Positions 15,051-23,571 of a stretch of 64,000 nucleotides of DNA are shown one piece after another. Under the pieces are notes generated by a model. It was not told the origin of the DNA, did not search any database, and saw only the letters and a list, made by a program, of their open reading frames with translations. Location of the stretch: assembly GCF_002161595.1 (NCBI RefSeq), contig NZ_NFID01000012.1, positions 1 to 64,000 on the forward strand. Reading direction: 5' to 3'. This DNA comes from Gemmiger sp. An50. Its GTDB lineage: Bacteria > Bacillota > Clostridia > Oscillospirales > Ruminococcaceae. The number at the start of each line of letters is the position of its first letter. The first letter of the stretch is position 1. The position numbers were made by a program, and so were the translations under genes.

Positions 15051-16595
15051 ATGGCCAATCCCCCCGAAAGTTGGAAATACCATTCCGGGGCAAGCCGCCA
15101 GCGCACGCCGCGCCAGCCGGCCCAATCGGCTCAGCCGGTTCGCCGCGCCCCCGCAAGACGCGCCGCGCCCCGCCGTTCCTCTCTGGAAGCCCGTTACGCA
15201 CCCCAAGCCCAAAAGCGGCAGGTACGCCGCCCCGCTCCCCCGCAGCCCGCTGCACAGCGTCCCGTGCAGCGGCGGGCCAATCCGGCCCGGCCCGCCCGCC
15301 GCAAACGCCGCGCTTCCCCGCTGCCCTGGGCTCTGGCCGCTCTGGTCAGCTGCCTGATTTTAGGCTTTACCTATGTCTGGTCCGCCCGCGAGGCCCTGCC
15401 CGTCGGGGCGGATGTCTCCGGGGCTGTGAGTCAGCCCGAACCAGCGCCCGCCCCATCGGTGGGCGAATGCGTGTTCCGCTCCGGCGGCGACGAGCTGCCC
15501 CAGGAAGTGCAGGATACCCTGACCGAATGGTTCGTGCGCTGCTACGATGCCTCCGCCCGGCTGGAAGCCCCGGAGCTGGACGATCTTTACGGCCCGGGCG
15601 CAGCGGCCCAGGAGGCCTGCCTGCTGGATGAGGCCAGCGTGGACTTCATCAGTCAGGTGCGTGCCATGCAGCCGGTGGACCTGACCATGACCGGCTTCAC
15701 CATCGGCCTGACGGTGGAGGAAACCAGCTGGGAGAGCGACGGCGGCTGCACCGTGACCCTGCAGGAGGATGACCAGATCCAGTTCGCTTTTCTGAACGGC
15801 CGCACCAGCTCCAGCTGCGGCATCGAGAACACCTTCACCTTCTCCGCCGACGGCAAGATCCTGGCCCACGAAAAGACCGAGGACGGCTTCAACCTGGTGC
15901 GGGATGTGTACAGCCATCAGTCCTCCAGCGGTGAGGCCGGAATCAAGAGCACGCTGAGCCAGCTGATGAGCGCCGCCAAATCGGATGTGGACAAGCTGGC
16001 CAGCCAACGCCAGGAATATCTGGCGAATCCCTCCGGCCAGAGCAGTATCCAGGCTTGCAACATGGCTTATGACCGGCAGGCGGCGGTGGATTACGCCCGC
16101 CAGTGGGTGGGGCTGACCGCAATGACCCGCAACCCCAAATGGGGCATCTACGATGACTACGGCGGCAACTGCAACAACTTCACCTCCCAGTGCCTGTACG
16201 CGGGGGGCATCCCCATGGACATCTACGGCTACGACACCCAGCAGTGGAAATGGTACAGCGACGTGCCCAACTCCTATTCCGAGGCCCGGGGCCGTTCCTC
16301 CAGCTGGAGCGGTGTGGATGAATTTTACACCTACGTGAACGAGAACAGCGGCTACGGTCTGGCAGCCGAGGCGGATGGCAACCTGTACACCGCCCAGCCC
16401 GGCGACGTGCTGCAATACGGGGCGGACGGCGAGTGGAAGCACTCGGTGCTGGTGACCGAGGTGGTCAACGACGCCAACGGCCAGCCGGTGGAATTCCTCA
16501 TCGCCTCCAACACCACCGACCGGATCGACTGGCCCATGAGCGCCTACGCCTACGCGGACGTGCGGCTGATCCATGTTCTGGGCTATAACAACTGA
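15051..16595 (+). CDS. Membrane-anchored protein with C-terminal amidase (Amidase_6) domain
   Basis: 514 residues. ATG 15051 follows AAAGGAGG at 10 bases; TATAAT at 15005-15010. Residues 1-90 are cytoplasmic, very rich in Arg, Pro and Ala; residues 91-110 form one membrane helix. The outer part holds an unrecognised middle region (about 140-310, with several Cys) and a C-terminal Amidase_6-type domain: NMAYDRQAAVDYARQW, then GGNCNNFTSQCLYAGG with the likely catalytic Cys374, and KHSVLVTEVV supplying a His. Such NlpC-like cysteine amidase domains are thought to cut peptide or cell-wall bonds; the substrate here is unknown. The stop codon overlaps the edge of a truncated repeat copy. Confidence 0.82.
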   Translation: MANPPESWKYHSGASRQRTPRQPAQSAQPVRRAPARRAAPRRSSLEARYAPQAQKRQVRRPAPPQPAAQRPVQRRANPARPARRKRRASPLPWALAALVSCLILGFTYVWSAREALPVGADVSGAVSQPEPAPAPSVGECVFRSGGDELPQEVQDTLTEWFVRCYDASARLEAPELDDLYGPGAAAQEACLLDEASVDFISQVRAMQPVDLTMTGFTIGLTVEETSWESDGGCTVTLQEDDQIQFAFLNGRTSSSCGIENTFTFSADGKILAHEKTEDGFNLVRDVYSHQSSSGEAGIKSTLSQLMSAAKSDVDKLASQRQEYLANPSGQSSIQACNMAYDRQAAVDYARQWVGLTAMTRNPKWGIYDDYGGNCNNFTSQCLYAGGIPMDIYGYDTQQWKWYSDVPNSYSEARGRSSSWSGVDEFYTYVNENSGYGLAAEADGNLYTAQPGDVLQYGADGEWKHSVLVTEVVNDANGQPVEFLIASNTTDRIDWPMSAYAYADVRLIHVLGYNN

Positions 16596-16636
16596 GGCAA
16601 CACCGCATCATTCACGCCGAACGGCTCAGGCGGTAT
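16596..16636 (+). repeat. Left-end fragment of the 172-bp repeat
   Basis: GGCAACACCGCATCATTC at 16596 continues through GGCTCAGGCGG and then stops matching. About 41 bases of the left arm remain, abutting the stop codon of the amidase gene. Confidence 0.8.
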
Positions 16637-16647
16637 TTCCTTGTAAC

Positions 16648-16695
16648 AAAGCGAGCCTGCCGCGGGAGCATTCCCGGGCAGGCTCGCTTTCTTCG
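16648..16695. terminator. Shared terminator between amidase and glycosyltransferase genes
   Basis: AAAGCGAGCCTGCC / GGCAGGCTCGCTTT, 13-14 bp stem. T-rich on the right (TTTCTTCGTTC) and weaker on the left. Confidence 0.8.
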
Positions 16696-16710
16696 TTCTC
16701 GCTTGTTGGT

Positions 16711-17556
16711 TCAGGCCTCGGCCACTGCCACCAGATATTTGTAGATCTGCAGCTTGTTCTCCTCGTAAAGGCCCAGCTCCTCATAGAGCTTTTTGTAATA
16801 GGCAAACAGGCTGGCCTTGGTGGAGAGCATCTTCACCGTGTTGCGCAGCCCCAGCTGGGTGGCGGTGATGCTCTGGGGATTCTGCACGTAGTAATACACC
16901 GGCTGTTCCAGCGCATAGAAGCGGGAGGCATACCGGATGTATTCCAGATTGAACAGCAGGTCCTCGCTCCAGCCCAGCTCCACGTTGCACTGGATGTTGT
17001 GGTTATGTACAATATCCCGCCGGTAGAGCTTGTTCCACATCACGCCATAATAAAAGCTGGCGGGCTCCTTCATCAGGCCCTTGGCAAAGGCGGTCTTGTC
17101 GTAAAAGCCCGCGTCCAGAAAGCCGTACTGCTCGATGGTCTGGTAGCTGTCCTCCTCGGTTTTCGCGAAGAGAGGCTTGTGGTTTTCCACCCGGTAGTAG
17201 GGCGCGATCACCAGATCGGCGGTGTGCTGCTCCGCCTTTTCCACCAGCAGGCGGGTGGCGTCCGGAGCAAGGTAATCATCACTGTCGGCAAATTGCAGGT
17301 ATTTGCCGGTGGCCATCGAGATGGCCAGATTCCGGGTGGCGGACACCCCGCTGTTGGCCTTGTCGATGAGCAGGATGCGTTTGTCCACCCGGGCGTACAT
17401 GTCCGCCACCTGCAGGCTCACGTCGCTGCTGCCGTCGTTCACCAGAATGATCTCCAGGTTCTGATAGCTCTGCTTGCGGATGCTCTCCACGCAGCGGGCG
17501 ATGTGAAGCTTCGCGTTGTAGACCGGCACGATCACGCTGACCAGCGGCTGCTCCAT
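16711..17556 (-). CDS. Family 2 glycosyltransferase
   Basis: 281 residues. A GT-A fold transferase: VSVIVPVYNAKLHIARCVESI (N-terminal nucleotide-binding strand and helix), NDGSSD, and FADSDDYL with the metal-binding D-x-D. The C-terminal third (RRDIVHNHNIQC, WSEDLLFNLEYI) resembles enzymes that add sugars to capsule, teichoic acid or exopolysaccharide. The sugar donor and acceptor cannot be told. It stands alone, not in a polysaccharide cluster. GGGGGAATCAAGG precedes the ATG. Confidence 0.9.
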   Translation of the reverse strand: MEQPLVSVIVPVYNAKLHIARCVESIRKQSYQNLEIILVNDGSSDVSLQVADMYARVDKRILLIDKANSGVSATRNLAISMATGKYLQFADSDDYLAPDATRLLVEKAEQHTADLVIAPYYRVENHKPLFAKTEEDSYQTIEQYGFLDAGFYDKTAFAKGLMKEPASFYYGVMWNKLYRRDIVHNHNIQCNVELGWSEDLLFNLEYIRYASRFYALEQPVYYYVQNPQSITATQLGLRNTVKMLSTKASLFAYYKKLYEELGLYEENKLQIYKYLVAVAEA

Positions 17557-17665
17557 CCTTGATTCCCCCTTCGGTATGAATTGTTCCTCTGCTTTTCAGT
17601 GTAGTGCATCCGGCGGCGAAAATCAACCGCATCCGTCCGGCTTTGCCGCAGCTTTTGCGAGGGAT

Positions 17666-17694
17666 TTGTATTTTGGGCCGCCAGCCGGTATAAT
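17666..17694 (+). promoter_or_regulatory. Promoter for the M32 carboxypeptidase
   Basis: TTGTAT (17666-17671), 17-base spacer, TATAAT (17689-17694). Confidence 0.7.
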
Positions 17695-17778
17695 AGCAGA
17701 AAAAGCCCCTGCGTTCCGGCATGGCGAACAGTCGGGCCGGGCGCGGGCGAGTTTGCCCACAAAGGAGTGACCATTTTT

Positions 17779-19272
17779 ATGATGACCGAGACCATGCAGG
17801 CCCTGCGGGACCTGCAAAAGAAGCTGTACGCCTTTCAGTTCGCGCTGAATGTGATCGACTTCGACGCCCAGACCGTGGCCCCCAGTGAGAGCTACCCCGG
17901 CCGCGGCGAGGCGCTGGAGGTGCTGAGCGGCATCAAATACAGCCTGATTGCCGACCCCGCCCTTCCCGCTCTGCTGGAGAAGGCTCGCAATGAGGAGCGC
18001 ACCGAGCAGGAGGCCGCCGAGGTGGCCGAGCTGCAGCGCCTGTACGACGAGACCAGCAAGATCCCCGCTCAGGAATACGCCGCCTTCGTGAAGCTGACCA
18101 CCGCTGCGGTGAACGCCTGGGAGAAGGCCAAGGCCGCCAGCGACTTCTCGCTGTTTGCCCCCTATCTGGAGCAGATCGTGGACTACCGCCGCCGCACCGC
18201 CGCCTACTTCGACGCCAATAAGGCCCCCTACGACGTGTGGCTGGACCAGTACGAGAAGGGGCTGTCCATGGCTCAGTGCGACGCCTTCTTCGACCGGCTG
18301 AAGGCGGTGATCCAGCCACTGGTGAAGGAGATCAGCCAGCGGGGCGCGAAGATCCCCTGCGATTTCCTGGAGGGCACCTGGCCCATTGAGGCCCAGAAGA
18401 TGCTCTCGGCGGCTGTGATGAAGCTGATGGGCATTGACGAGGGCCACTGCGTGCTGAGCGAGAGCGAGCACCCCTTCACCACCGAGTTCTACAAGGGCGA
18501 CGTGCGCATCACCACCCACTACCACGAGGATGACATGGCCAGCAACCTGTACTCGGTGATCCACGAGGGCGGCCATGCCCTGTATGAGCTGCACATGGCC
18601 GACCGCCTGCAGTACACCTGCCTGTCCGGCGGCGCGTCCATGGGCCTGCACGAGAGCCAGAGCCGTCTGTGCGAGAACTACCTGGGCCGCAGCCTGGGCT
18701 TTATCAAGAGCCTGTGGCCCACCCTCACCGAGCTGTTCCCCACCCAGCTGGCGGGCGTGACCCCCGAGGCCTTCTACAAGGCGGTGAACCAGTGCCAGCC
18801 CAGCCTGATCCGCACCGAGGCGGACGAGGTGACCTACTGCCTGCACGTGATGGTTCGCTACGAGCTGGAAAAGCGCCTGATGGACGGCTCTCTGGCGGTC
18901 AAGGACCTGCCCGCCGCCTGGAACGCTCAGATGAAGGAGCTGCTGGGCGTGGACGTGCCGGACGACGCCCACGGCGTGCTGCAGGACATCCACTGGGCCG
19001 GCGGCGACCTGGGCTACTTCCCCAGCTACGCGCTGGGCACCGCCTACGGCGCGCAGATGATGGCCGCCATGCGCAAGGACCTGGACGTGGACGGTCTGCT
19101 GGAGGCGGGCAACTGGGCCCCCATCACCGGCTGGCTGGAGGAGCGCATCTGGCAGTACGGCAAGGAAAAGACCCCCGCCCAGCTGCTGAAGAATGCCTGC
19201 GGCGGCGATTTCGACCCCAAGTTCTACACCGATTATCTGGTGGAGAAATATTCCGCCATCTACGAGCTGTAA
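17779..19272 (+). CDS. Carboxypeptidase, M32 (thermostable carboxypeptidase 1) family
   Basis: 497 residues, the usual M32 size. A cytoplasmic metallocarboxypeptidase that trims C-terminal residues from peptides. The zinc motif HEGGH is at residues 262-266 (YSVIHEGGHALYE) with the third ligand expected in GLHESQSRLCEN. Other family segments: DVRITTHYHEDD and ADEVTYCLHVMVRYELEK. AAAGGAG ends 11 bases before ATG 17779; a second ATG follows at once, and an in-frame GTG at 17767 overlaps the ribosome site and is unlikely. Confidence 0.95.
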   Translation: MMTETMQALRDLQKKLYAFQFALNVIDFDAQTVAPSESYPGRGEALEVLSGIKYSLIADPALPALLEKARNEERTEQEAAEVAELQRLYDETSKIPAQEYAAFVKLTTAAVNAWEKAKAASDFSLFAPYLEQIVDYRRRTAAYFDANKAPYDVWLDQYEKGLSMAQCDAFFDRLKAVIQPLVKEISQRGAKIPCDFLEGTWPIEAQKMLSAAVMKLMGIDEGHCVLSESEHPFTTEFYKGDVRITTHYHEDDMASNLYSVIHEGGHALYELHMADRLQYTCLSGGASMGLHESQSRLCENYLGRSLGFIKSLWPTLTELFPTQLAGVTPEAFYKAVNQCQPSLIRTEADEVTYCLHVMVRYELEKRLMDGSLAVKDLPAAWNAQMKELLGVDVPDDAHGVLQDIHWAGGDLGYFPSYALGTAYGAQMMAAMRKDLDVDGLLEAGNWAPITGWLEERIWQYGKEKTPAQLLKNACGGDFDPKFYTDYLVEKYSAIYEL

Positions 19273-19285
19273 TCAGAATAGCTCC

Positions 19286-19314
19286 TTGCCTTTTGGGCCG
19301 GGCTTTGCTATACT
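19286..19314 (+). promoter_or_regulatory. Promoter for the MepA-like MATE gene
   Basis: TTGCCT (19286-19291), 17-base spacer, TATACT (19309-19314). The transcript would begin just before repeat copy 2 and run through the candidate riboswitch. Confidence 0.65.
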
Positions 19315-19330
19315 GAGTAACGGAATTTAA

Positions 19331-19501
19331 GGCGATACCGCACAATTCCAGGTGGTGGAGCGCACCGGAAATTTTTTGTGATATGAACCAAAAAGCGCAG
19401 ACAAGCCTTGGAGGCCCCGCGAGCATTTTTGGAAAACAGCGCGGAAAATTTTGGCGTGATACGCCGCCTGAGCCGTGAGGCGTGAATTATGCGGTGTTGC
19501 C
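19331..19501 (-). repeat. 172-bp interspersed repeat, copy 2 (inverted)
   Basis: Runs in the opposite orientation: GGCGATACCGCACAATTC at the left and TGAATTATGCGGTGTTGCC at the right. Its central hairpin belongs to the second subtype, reading GGGGCC-TCCAA-GGCTTG on the minus strand. It lies in the leader of the MATE gene, between promoter and riboswitch candidate. Confidence 0.9.
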
Positions 19502-19516
19502 TCAATACAAAAGCAT

Positions 19517-19600
19517 GACGGGCGGCCACCGGGTCGCCCGTCAGGTGCCTGAACCTCTCCCGGTAGGTCGCAAGCAGGGAGGGGGGCAGGCACCTTTTTT
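19517..19600 (+). ncRNA. Candidate guanidine-IV (mepA-motif) riboswitch with terminator
   Basis: Two hairpins directly before a MepA-like MATE gene. P1: GACGGGCG (19517-19524) / CGCCCGTC (19535-19542), 10-base loop. P2: AGGTGCCTG (19543-19551) / CAGGCACCT (19587-19595), with a further inner stem, ending in a T run, so P2 is an intrinsic terminator. ACCGGG in the P1 loop (19528-19533) is complementary to CCCGGT at 19559-19564 in P2, allowing a loop-loop contact that would compete with the terminator. This layout and gene context match what I remember of the guanidine-IV class. I could not check the conserved positions. Confidence 0.5.
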
Positions 19601-19625
19601 GCTGTGAGGGAGGAAGTAGAAGACT

Positions 19626-20924
19626 GTGAACGTATTGCCCAAATTCTGCCGCTATGTGAGCGCCAACGTGCTGGGGATGCTCGGCCTTTCCTGCTACATT
19701 CTGGCAGATACCTTTTTCATCGCCAACGCCATCGGAGCGGACGGCCTGACCGCGCTGAACATCGCCATCCCGGTGTTCAACCTGATCAACGCGGCGGGTC
19801 TGATGACCGGCGTGGGCGGCGGTACCCGCTATGCCATTCTGCGGGCTCAGGGGGAGAACGATGCCGCCAACCGGCTGTTCAGCGGCATGGTGCTGTTGGC
19901 GGCGGGTGCGGGCTGCGCCCTGCTGGCCGTGGGCGCTGTGGCCGCCTGGCCTCTGGCCGCTCTGCTGGGTGCGGACGCGGTGACCCGGCCGCTGTGCAGC
20001 GTCTACCTGCGCACCATTCTCTGCTTTGCCCCCTTCTTTTTATTGAACAGCACCCTGCAGGCCTTTGTGCGCAATGACGGCGCGCCCCGGCTGGCCATGG
20101 CGGGCATGCTCACCAGCAGCCTTTCCAACGTGGTGCTGGACTGGGTGTTCATGTATCCGCTGGGGCTAGGCATGTTCGGCGCGGCCATCGCCACCTGCAT
20201 TGCCCCCATCCTGAGCCTGTGCGTACTGGCCACCCACTTTGCCCGGCCCGCCAGTCAGCTGCGCTTTTCGGTGCGGGGCGCGGCGCTGCGGCCCGCTGCA
20301 CGGGCGCTGAGTCTGGGCGCCTCCTCCTTTGTGTGTGAGCTGTCCTCCGGCGTGGTGCTGCTGGTGTTCAATCTGCTGATTCTGCACTTCACCGGTAACG
20401 TGGGCGTGGCGGCCTACGGCATCATTGCCAATCTGGCTCTGGTGGGGCTGGCCATCTTCACCGGCGTGGCCCAGGGCATCCAGCCCCTGACCAGCCACGC
20501 CTACGGCACAAACAACACCGCCGAGCTGCGTCAGCTGCTGCGGCTGGCGGTGGGTCTGGTGCTGGTGCTGGCGGTGGCCTGTTACCTGGCGGTGAACCTG
20601 TGGCCGGACCCGCTGATCGGCGCCTTCAACCGGGATGCCGACCCCCAGCTGGCAGACATCGCCCGCACCGGCATGCGCATCTATTTTGTGGGCTTCTTCT
20701 TCGCCGGGCCCAATCTGGTGCTGGCCGCCTATTTCAGCGCGGTGGACCGGCCGGGCCAGGGCTTTGGCGTGGCCATGATTCGGGGACTGATCGCCCTGAT
20801 CCCACTGGCGCTGGTGCTGGCGGCGGTGCTGGGCATGACCGGCGTCTGGCTGGCTTACGTGCTGGCGGAGCTGTGCGGCCTGGGCGCCGCCCTGTTCTTT
20901 CTGACCCGGCGAAAAGCAAACTGA
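19626..20924 (+). CDS. MATE efflux pump, MepA-like
   Basis: 432 residues, 12 membrane helices. GTG start at 19626 with GGGAGGAAG upstream. Helix 1-2 reads ADTFFIANAIGADGLTALNIAIPVFNLINAAGLMTGVGGG, typical (shown in parts) of the MepA/DinF-like clostridial MATE branch; 'YISxALG'-type NorM sequence is absent. It exports cationic compounds using a proton or sodium gradient. If the leader is a guanidine riboswitch, guanidinium or related guanidino compounds would be the natural substrate. Terminator at 20934. Confidence 0.9.
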   Translation: MNVLPKFCRYVSANVLGMLGLSCYILADTFFIANAIGADGLTALNIAIPVFNLINAAGLMTGVGGGTRYAILRAQGENDAANRLFSGMVLLAAGAGCALLAVGAVAAWPLAALLGADAVTRPLCSVYLRTILCFAPFFLLNSTLQAFVRNDGAPRLAMAGMLTSSLSNVVLDWVFMYPLGLGMFGAAIATCIAPILSLCVLATHFARPASQLRFSVRGAALRPAARALSLGASSFVCELSSGVVLLVFNLLILHFTGNVGVAAYGIIANLALVGLAIFTGVAQGIQPLTSHAYGTNNTAELRQLLRLAVGLVLVLAVACYLAVNLWPDPLIGAFNRDADPQLADIARTGMRIYFVGFFFAGPNLVLAAYFSAVDRPGQGFGVAMIRGLIALIPLALVLAAVLGMTGVWLAYVLAELCGLGAALFFLTRRKAN

Positions 20925-20933
20925 ACATACAAC

Positions 20934-20966
20934 AAAAGCCGTGAGGAAGCTTCCTCACGGCTTTTT
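20934..20966. terminator. Bidirectional terminator after the MATE gene
   Basis: AAAAGCCGTGAGGAAG / CTTCCTCACGGCTTTT, a near-perfect palindrome with A and T runs; serves both convergent genes. Confidence 0.92.
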
Positions 20967-20971
20967 CTATT

Positions 20972-22450
20972 TCAGTTTTTCCGGCCAATGCGCCGCTGCC
21001 GGGCCAGCCGCCACAGGGTGGCCGTGGCCAGCAAAATCAGCAGCGGGGTGAAATTGAAGGAATAGCGGGCCTTGGTCTCCCAGAAGCTCAAGAAGAGCAT
21101 CAGCCCGAACACGCTCACCCGGGCCAGGGTCAGGGTGCCGGGACGAGCCCGCCGCACCGCGCCCACCGCGCCCGCCAGCACCAATCCCATGAGCAGGAAC
21201 TGGTAGGCCTGGCAGTAGTAGACCATGGGCATGTAGCCGGGCTGGCCCTCCAGAATGAACCGGTGGGTCCAGTTGGCTTTGAGCGGGGTGGCCAGGAACT
21301 CCTGGGCGTCATACATTCCGTCGCCCCAGGTGATGGCCGCCTTACGGGTCATGAACTCCAGCTGCTCCAGCGGGCCACGGGAGGAATACTGCTCGATGAT
21401 AAACTGCCGCAGCATCTGCCGCCGCTCTGCCATGGTGGGCAGGTCCTTGGCAGCCTGGCAGACCGGGTCGTTGTAATCGCCGTCACCGGTGCTGCCGTAG
21501 GCAAACCACAGCTCGATGGGGAAGCCCTCGGCGTCCTCCACCGAAAAGTCCAAAAGACCGCTGTGCTGCCAGGCTCGGTAGCCCGCATTCAGCCCGGCGA
21601 AGACCAGCGCCAGCACCAGCGCCCCGGCCAGCGCCTGGCGGGGCTTTTTCTCCAGAAAGAGCTGGATCACCAGCGCCACAACGATCACCGCCACGCTGCC
21701 CTTCACTGCGTAGCCCACAAAGGCCGCGGCCCCCATGGCCGCCAGCAGGGCGATGCGCACCGGACGGCGTGTTTCGCTCCGGTAGTAATTCCAGCACAGC
21801 AGCACCAGCAGCCCGAAGGGCAGGGACAGCGTATCGGAATAAAAGCAGGGCGCCCAGAGCACAAAGGGCAGGAAGCCCGCGCACAGCACAAAGGCCAGGG
21901 CCACGCCGCTGTTGTGGTGCAGAATGCGCCGGGCCAGCAGGCAGACCAGCAGCACCGCCAGCCAGATGGCCAGCACGTTCAGCACGATGCCCGCATAGAT
22001 GCCCGCCTCGGTGTCCGGCGTGATGCCGAACAGCCCCGCCAGCTTATACCAGCCGGCGAGCAACAGCGCCAGGCCCAGATTGTTGTTGCAGATCACATAA
22101 TAGGCTCCCCACACCTGGGGCACGCCGTCGTCCAGAAAATCCGGCAGGCTTTGCAGCACGGTGCTCATGTCCATGATGGGCACCTCGGCCAGCAAAAAGC
22201 CCAGCCAGCCCAGCGCAAGGCCATAGACCGCCAGCGCCGCGCCCAGCACCAGCCGGAACCGGCGGCGGGGCAGCTGATCCAGCAGCGGCAGCACGAAGCG
22301 GGCCAGGGCGAACAGCACCGCTCCCAGCACCGCGCCCGCCGCCAGCGCGGCCAGCCCGTTGTGCTGCCAGCGCAGCACGCTATTCAAAAAGACCCAGCCC
22401 CACACCAGGGCAAACCCCGCCGAAAAAATGCGGGTGAGCTGTTTCTGCAT
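20972..22450 (-). CDS. Polytopic membrane protein, possibly a GT-C type glycosyltransferase
   Basis: 492 residues with about 11-12 membrane helices. ATG 22450 chosen because GGGGAG is 7 bases upstream; an ATG 6 bases earlier would be too close. After the second helix pair comes an extracytoplasmic segment (LAEVPIMDMSTVLQSLPDFLD), then YYVICNNNLGLALLLAGWY, and a long outside loop between residues about 320 and 420. This layout resembles PMT/ArnT-like or clostridial mannosyltransferase-type membrane enzymes, with acidic residues in the first outer loop, but no motif fixes it. It ends 5 bases from the shared terminator. Confidence 0.65.
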   Translation of the reverse strand: MQKQLTRIFSAGFALVWGWVFLNSVLRWQHNGLAALAAGAVLGAVLFALARFVLPLLDQLPRRRFRLVLGAALAVYGLALGWLGFLLAEVPIMDMSTVLQSLPDFLDDGVPQVWGAYYVICNNNLGLALLLAGWYKLAGLFGITPDTEAGIYAGIVLNVLAIWLAVLLVCLLARRILHHNSGVALAFVLCAGFLPFVLWAPCFYSDTLSLPFGLLVLLCWNYYRSETRRPVRIALLAAMGAAAFVGYAVKGSVAVIVVALVIQLFLEKKPRQALAGALVLALVFAGLNAGYRAWQHSGLLDFSVEDAEGFPIELWFAYGSTGDGDYNDPVCQAAKDLPTMAERRQMLRQFIIEQYSSRGPLEQLEFMTRKAAITWGDGMYDAQEFLATPLKANWTHRFILEGQPGYMPMVYYCQAYQFLLMGLVLAGAVGAVRRARPGTLTLARVSVFGLMLFLSFWETKARYSFNFTPLLILLATATLWRLARQRRIGRKN

Positions 22451-22564
22451 TCCCATTCTCCCCTGCCATATCTGCGCGCTTTGCCGGGGGCATAGGCAGA
22501 CCCGCCGCACCGGCTTTTGACCGCAGTTTTTTCCTTATTGTATCACATCGCACCGGCAAAACAA

Positions 22565-22605
22565 AGAAAAAACCGGGAGTGTTCTCTATTCAAGAACACT
22601 CCCGG
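22565..22605 (-). terminator. Terminator of the DUF2500-like gene
   Basis: CCGGGAGTGTTCT / AGAACACTCCCGG, 13-bp stem, 7-base loop, followed on the minus strand by TTTTTTCTTTG. Confidence 0.9.
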
Positions 22606-22686
22606 CAATTCCGTCTCATGATAAGGCGGGTTCAAAAGCCGCCCCCGGGCCGCTTGCTAAGCCCTGGTGCGAACGTTTTGCGTGGT

Positions 22687-23022
22687 TTAGGAAACAGCGC
22701 GCAGCTGGCCTTCGCCCTCTGCTTCAAACAGCTGCTGGCGGGGTACGAAGTACACGAACTCGCCGCCCCGATAGGTGAGCACGCCGCGCTCACCGGGCTG
22801 CAGCTGACGGGCGATGTGGGCAGGAATGGCAAATTCCACTTCCTGGCCGCGGGCGACGAAAACGCCCTTGTACTGACCCTCGCCGTTGGTCAGAATCCGC
22901 TTCACAGTGGCCATCAGGCTCACTTCACCCTTATTCGACTTTCCCTTGCCGGCCCATGCACGCAGCAGCGCGAATGCAGCACCCGCCGCCAACAGGCCCG
23001 ATACGATCAGCATCCACTTCAT
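22687..23022 (-). CDS. Small membrane protein, DUF2500-like
   Basis: 111 residues. GAGGAGGG precedes the ATG. One N-terminal membrane helix (residues 2-22), then a compact beta-rich domain (VSLMATVKRILTNGEGQYKGVFVARGQEVEFAIPAHIARQL, quoted in part) of the DUF2500 type found in YhhM-like proteins, ending in LTYRGGEFVYFVPR. Function unknown; topology suggests a cell-surface or periplasm-facing domain. Confidence 0.75.
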   Translation of the reverse strand: MKWMLIVSGLLAAGAAFALLRAWAGKGKSNKGEVSLMATVKRILTNGEGQYKGVFVARGQEVEFAIPAHIARQLQPGERGVLTYRGGEFVYFVPRQQLFEAEGEGQLRAVS

Positions 23023-23247
23023 GGAATTCCCTCCTCAATTTTAATTTTGTTCCATCCGCCGGGCCGCTGGCTCTGAGGGCCCCGTGCCGGTCGGTTTGAA
23101 TGTCCGCTTGTACTTGTAAGACGATTGAGGACCGGGTTTTATTTCAACTCTTTCCAAAATTTTTTGAAAAATCAGAAAAATTTTTAAAAAAGCCGTTTTG
23201 TCCTCTACAAGAGAACACTTTTCCCCGGCAGCAGGGCAAATTCCTGC

Positions 23248-23571
23248 TCAGAACACCCATTGCACCAGCAGCATGTAGCAAACCGTACCCCCGGCGATGG
23301 AGACCAGCATTTGCTTTTTCCAGCGATGCAGGCCGATGGTGACCAGAATCGCGAGGATTTCCGGCAGTCCGTGGGTCCCGGCGGTCCACTGTACTCCTTT
23401 GAGGCAGTAGACCACCAGCATGCCGAAGATGGCCCCCGGCAGCGCCCGGCCCAGATACCGCACATAGGCCGGGACCTGACCGCCCCGGAACACCCAGAAG
23501 GGCAGAAACCGGGTGAGCATGGTGCCCAGCACACACAGGCCGATGGTGACGATCTGTTGGGTCAGGGTCAT
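23248..23571 (-). CDS. azlD: Branched-chain amino acid exporter, small subunit AzlD
   Basis: 107 residues, four membrane helices. Matches AzlD (YgaH-like): IGLCVLGTMLTRFLPFW near the N-terminus and GAIFGMLVVYCLK in the middle. Partner of AzlC in the LIV-E exporter, which expels valine, leucine, isoleucine and toxic analogues. Its ATG overlaps the TGA of azlC (ATGA), a sign of translational coupling. Confidence 0.93.
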   Translation of the reverse strand: MTLTQQIVTIGLCVLGTMLTRFLPFWVFRGGQVPAYVRYLGRALPGAIFGMLVVYCLKGVQWTAGTHGLPEILAILVTIGLHRWKKQMLVSIAGGTVCYMLLVQWVF

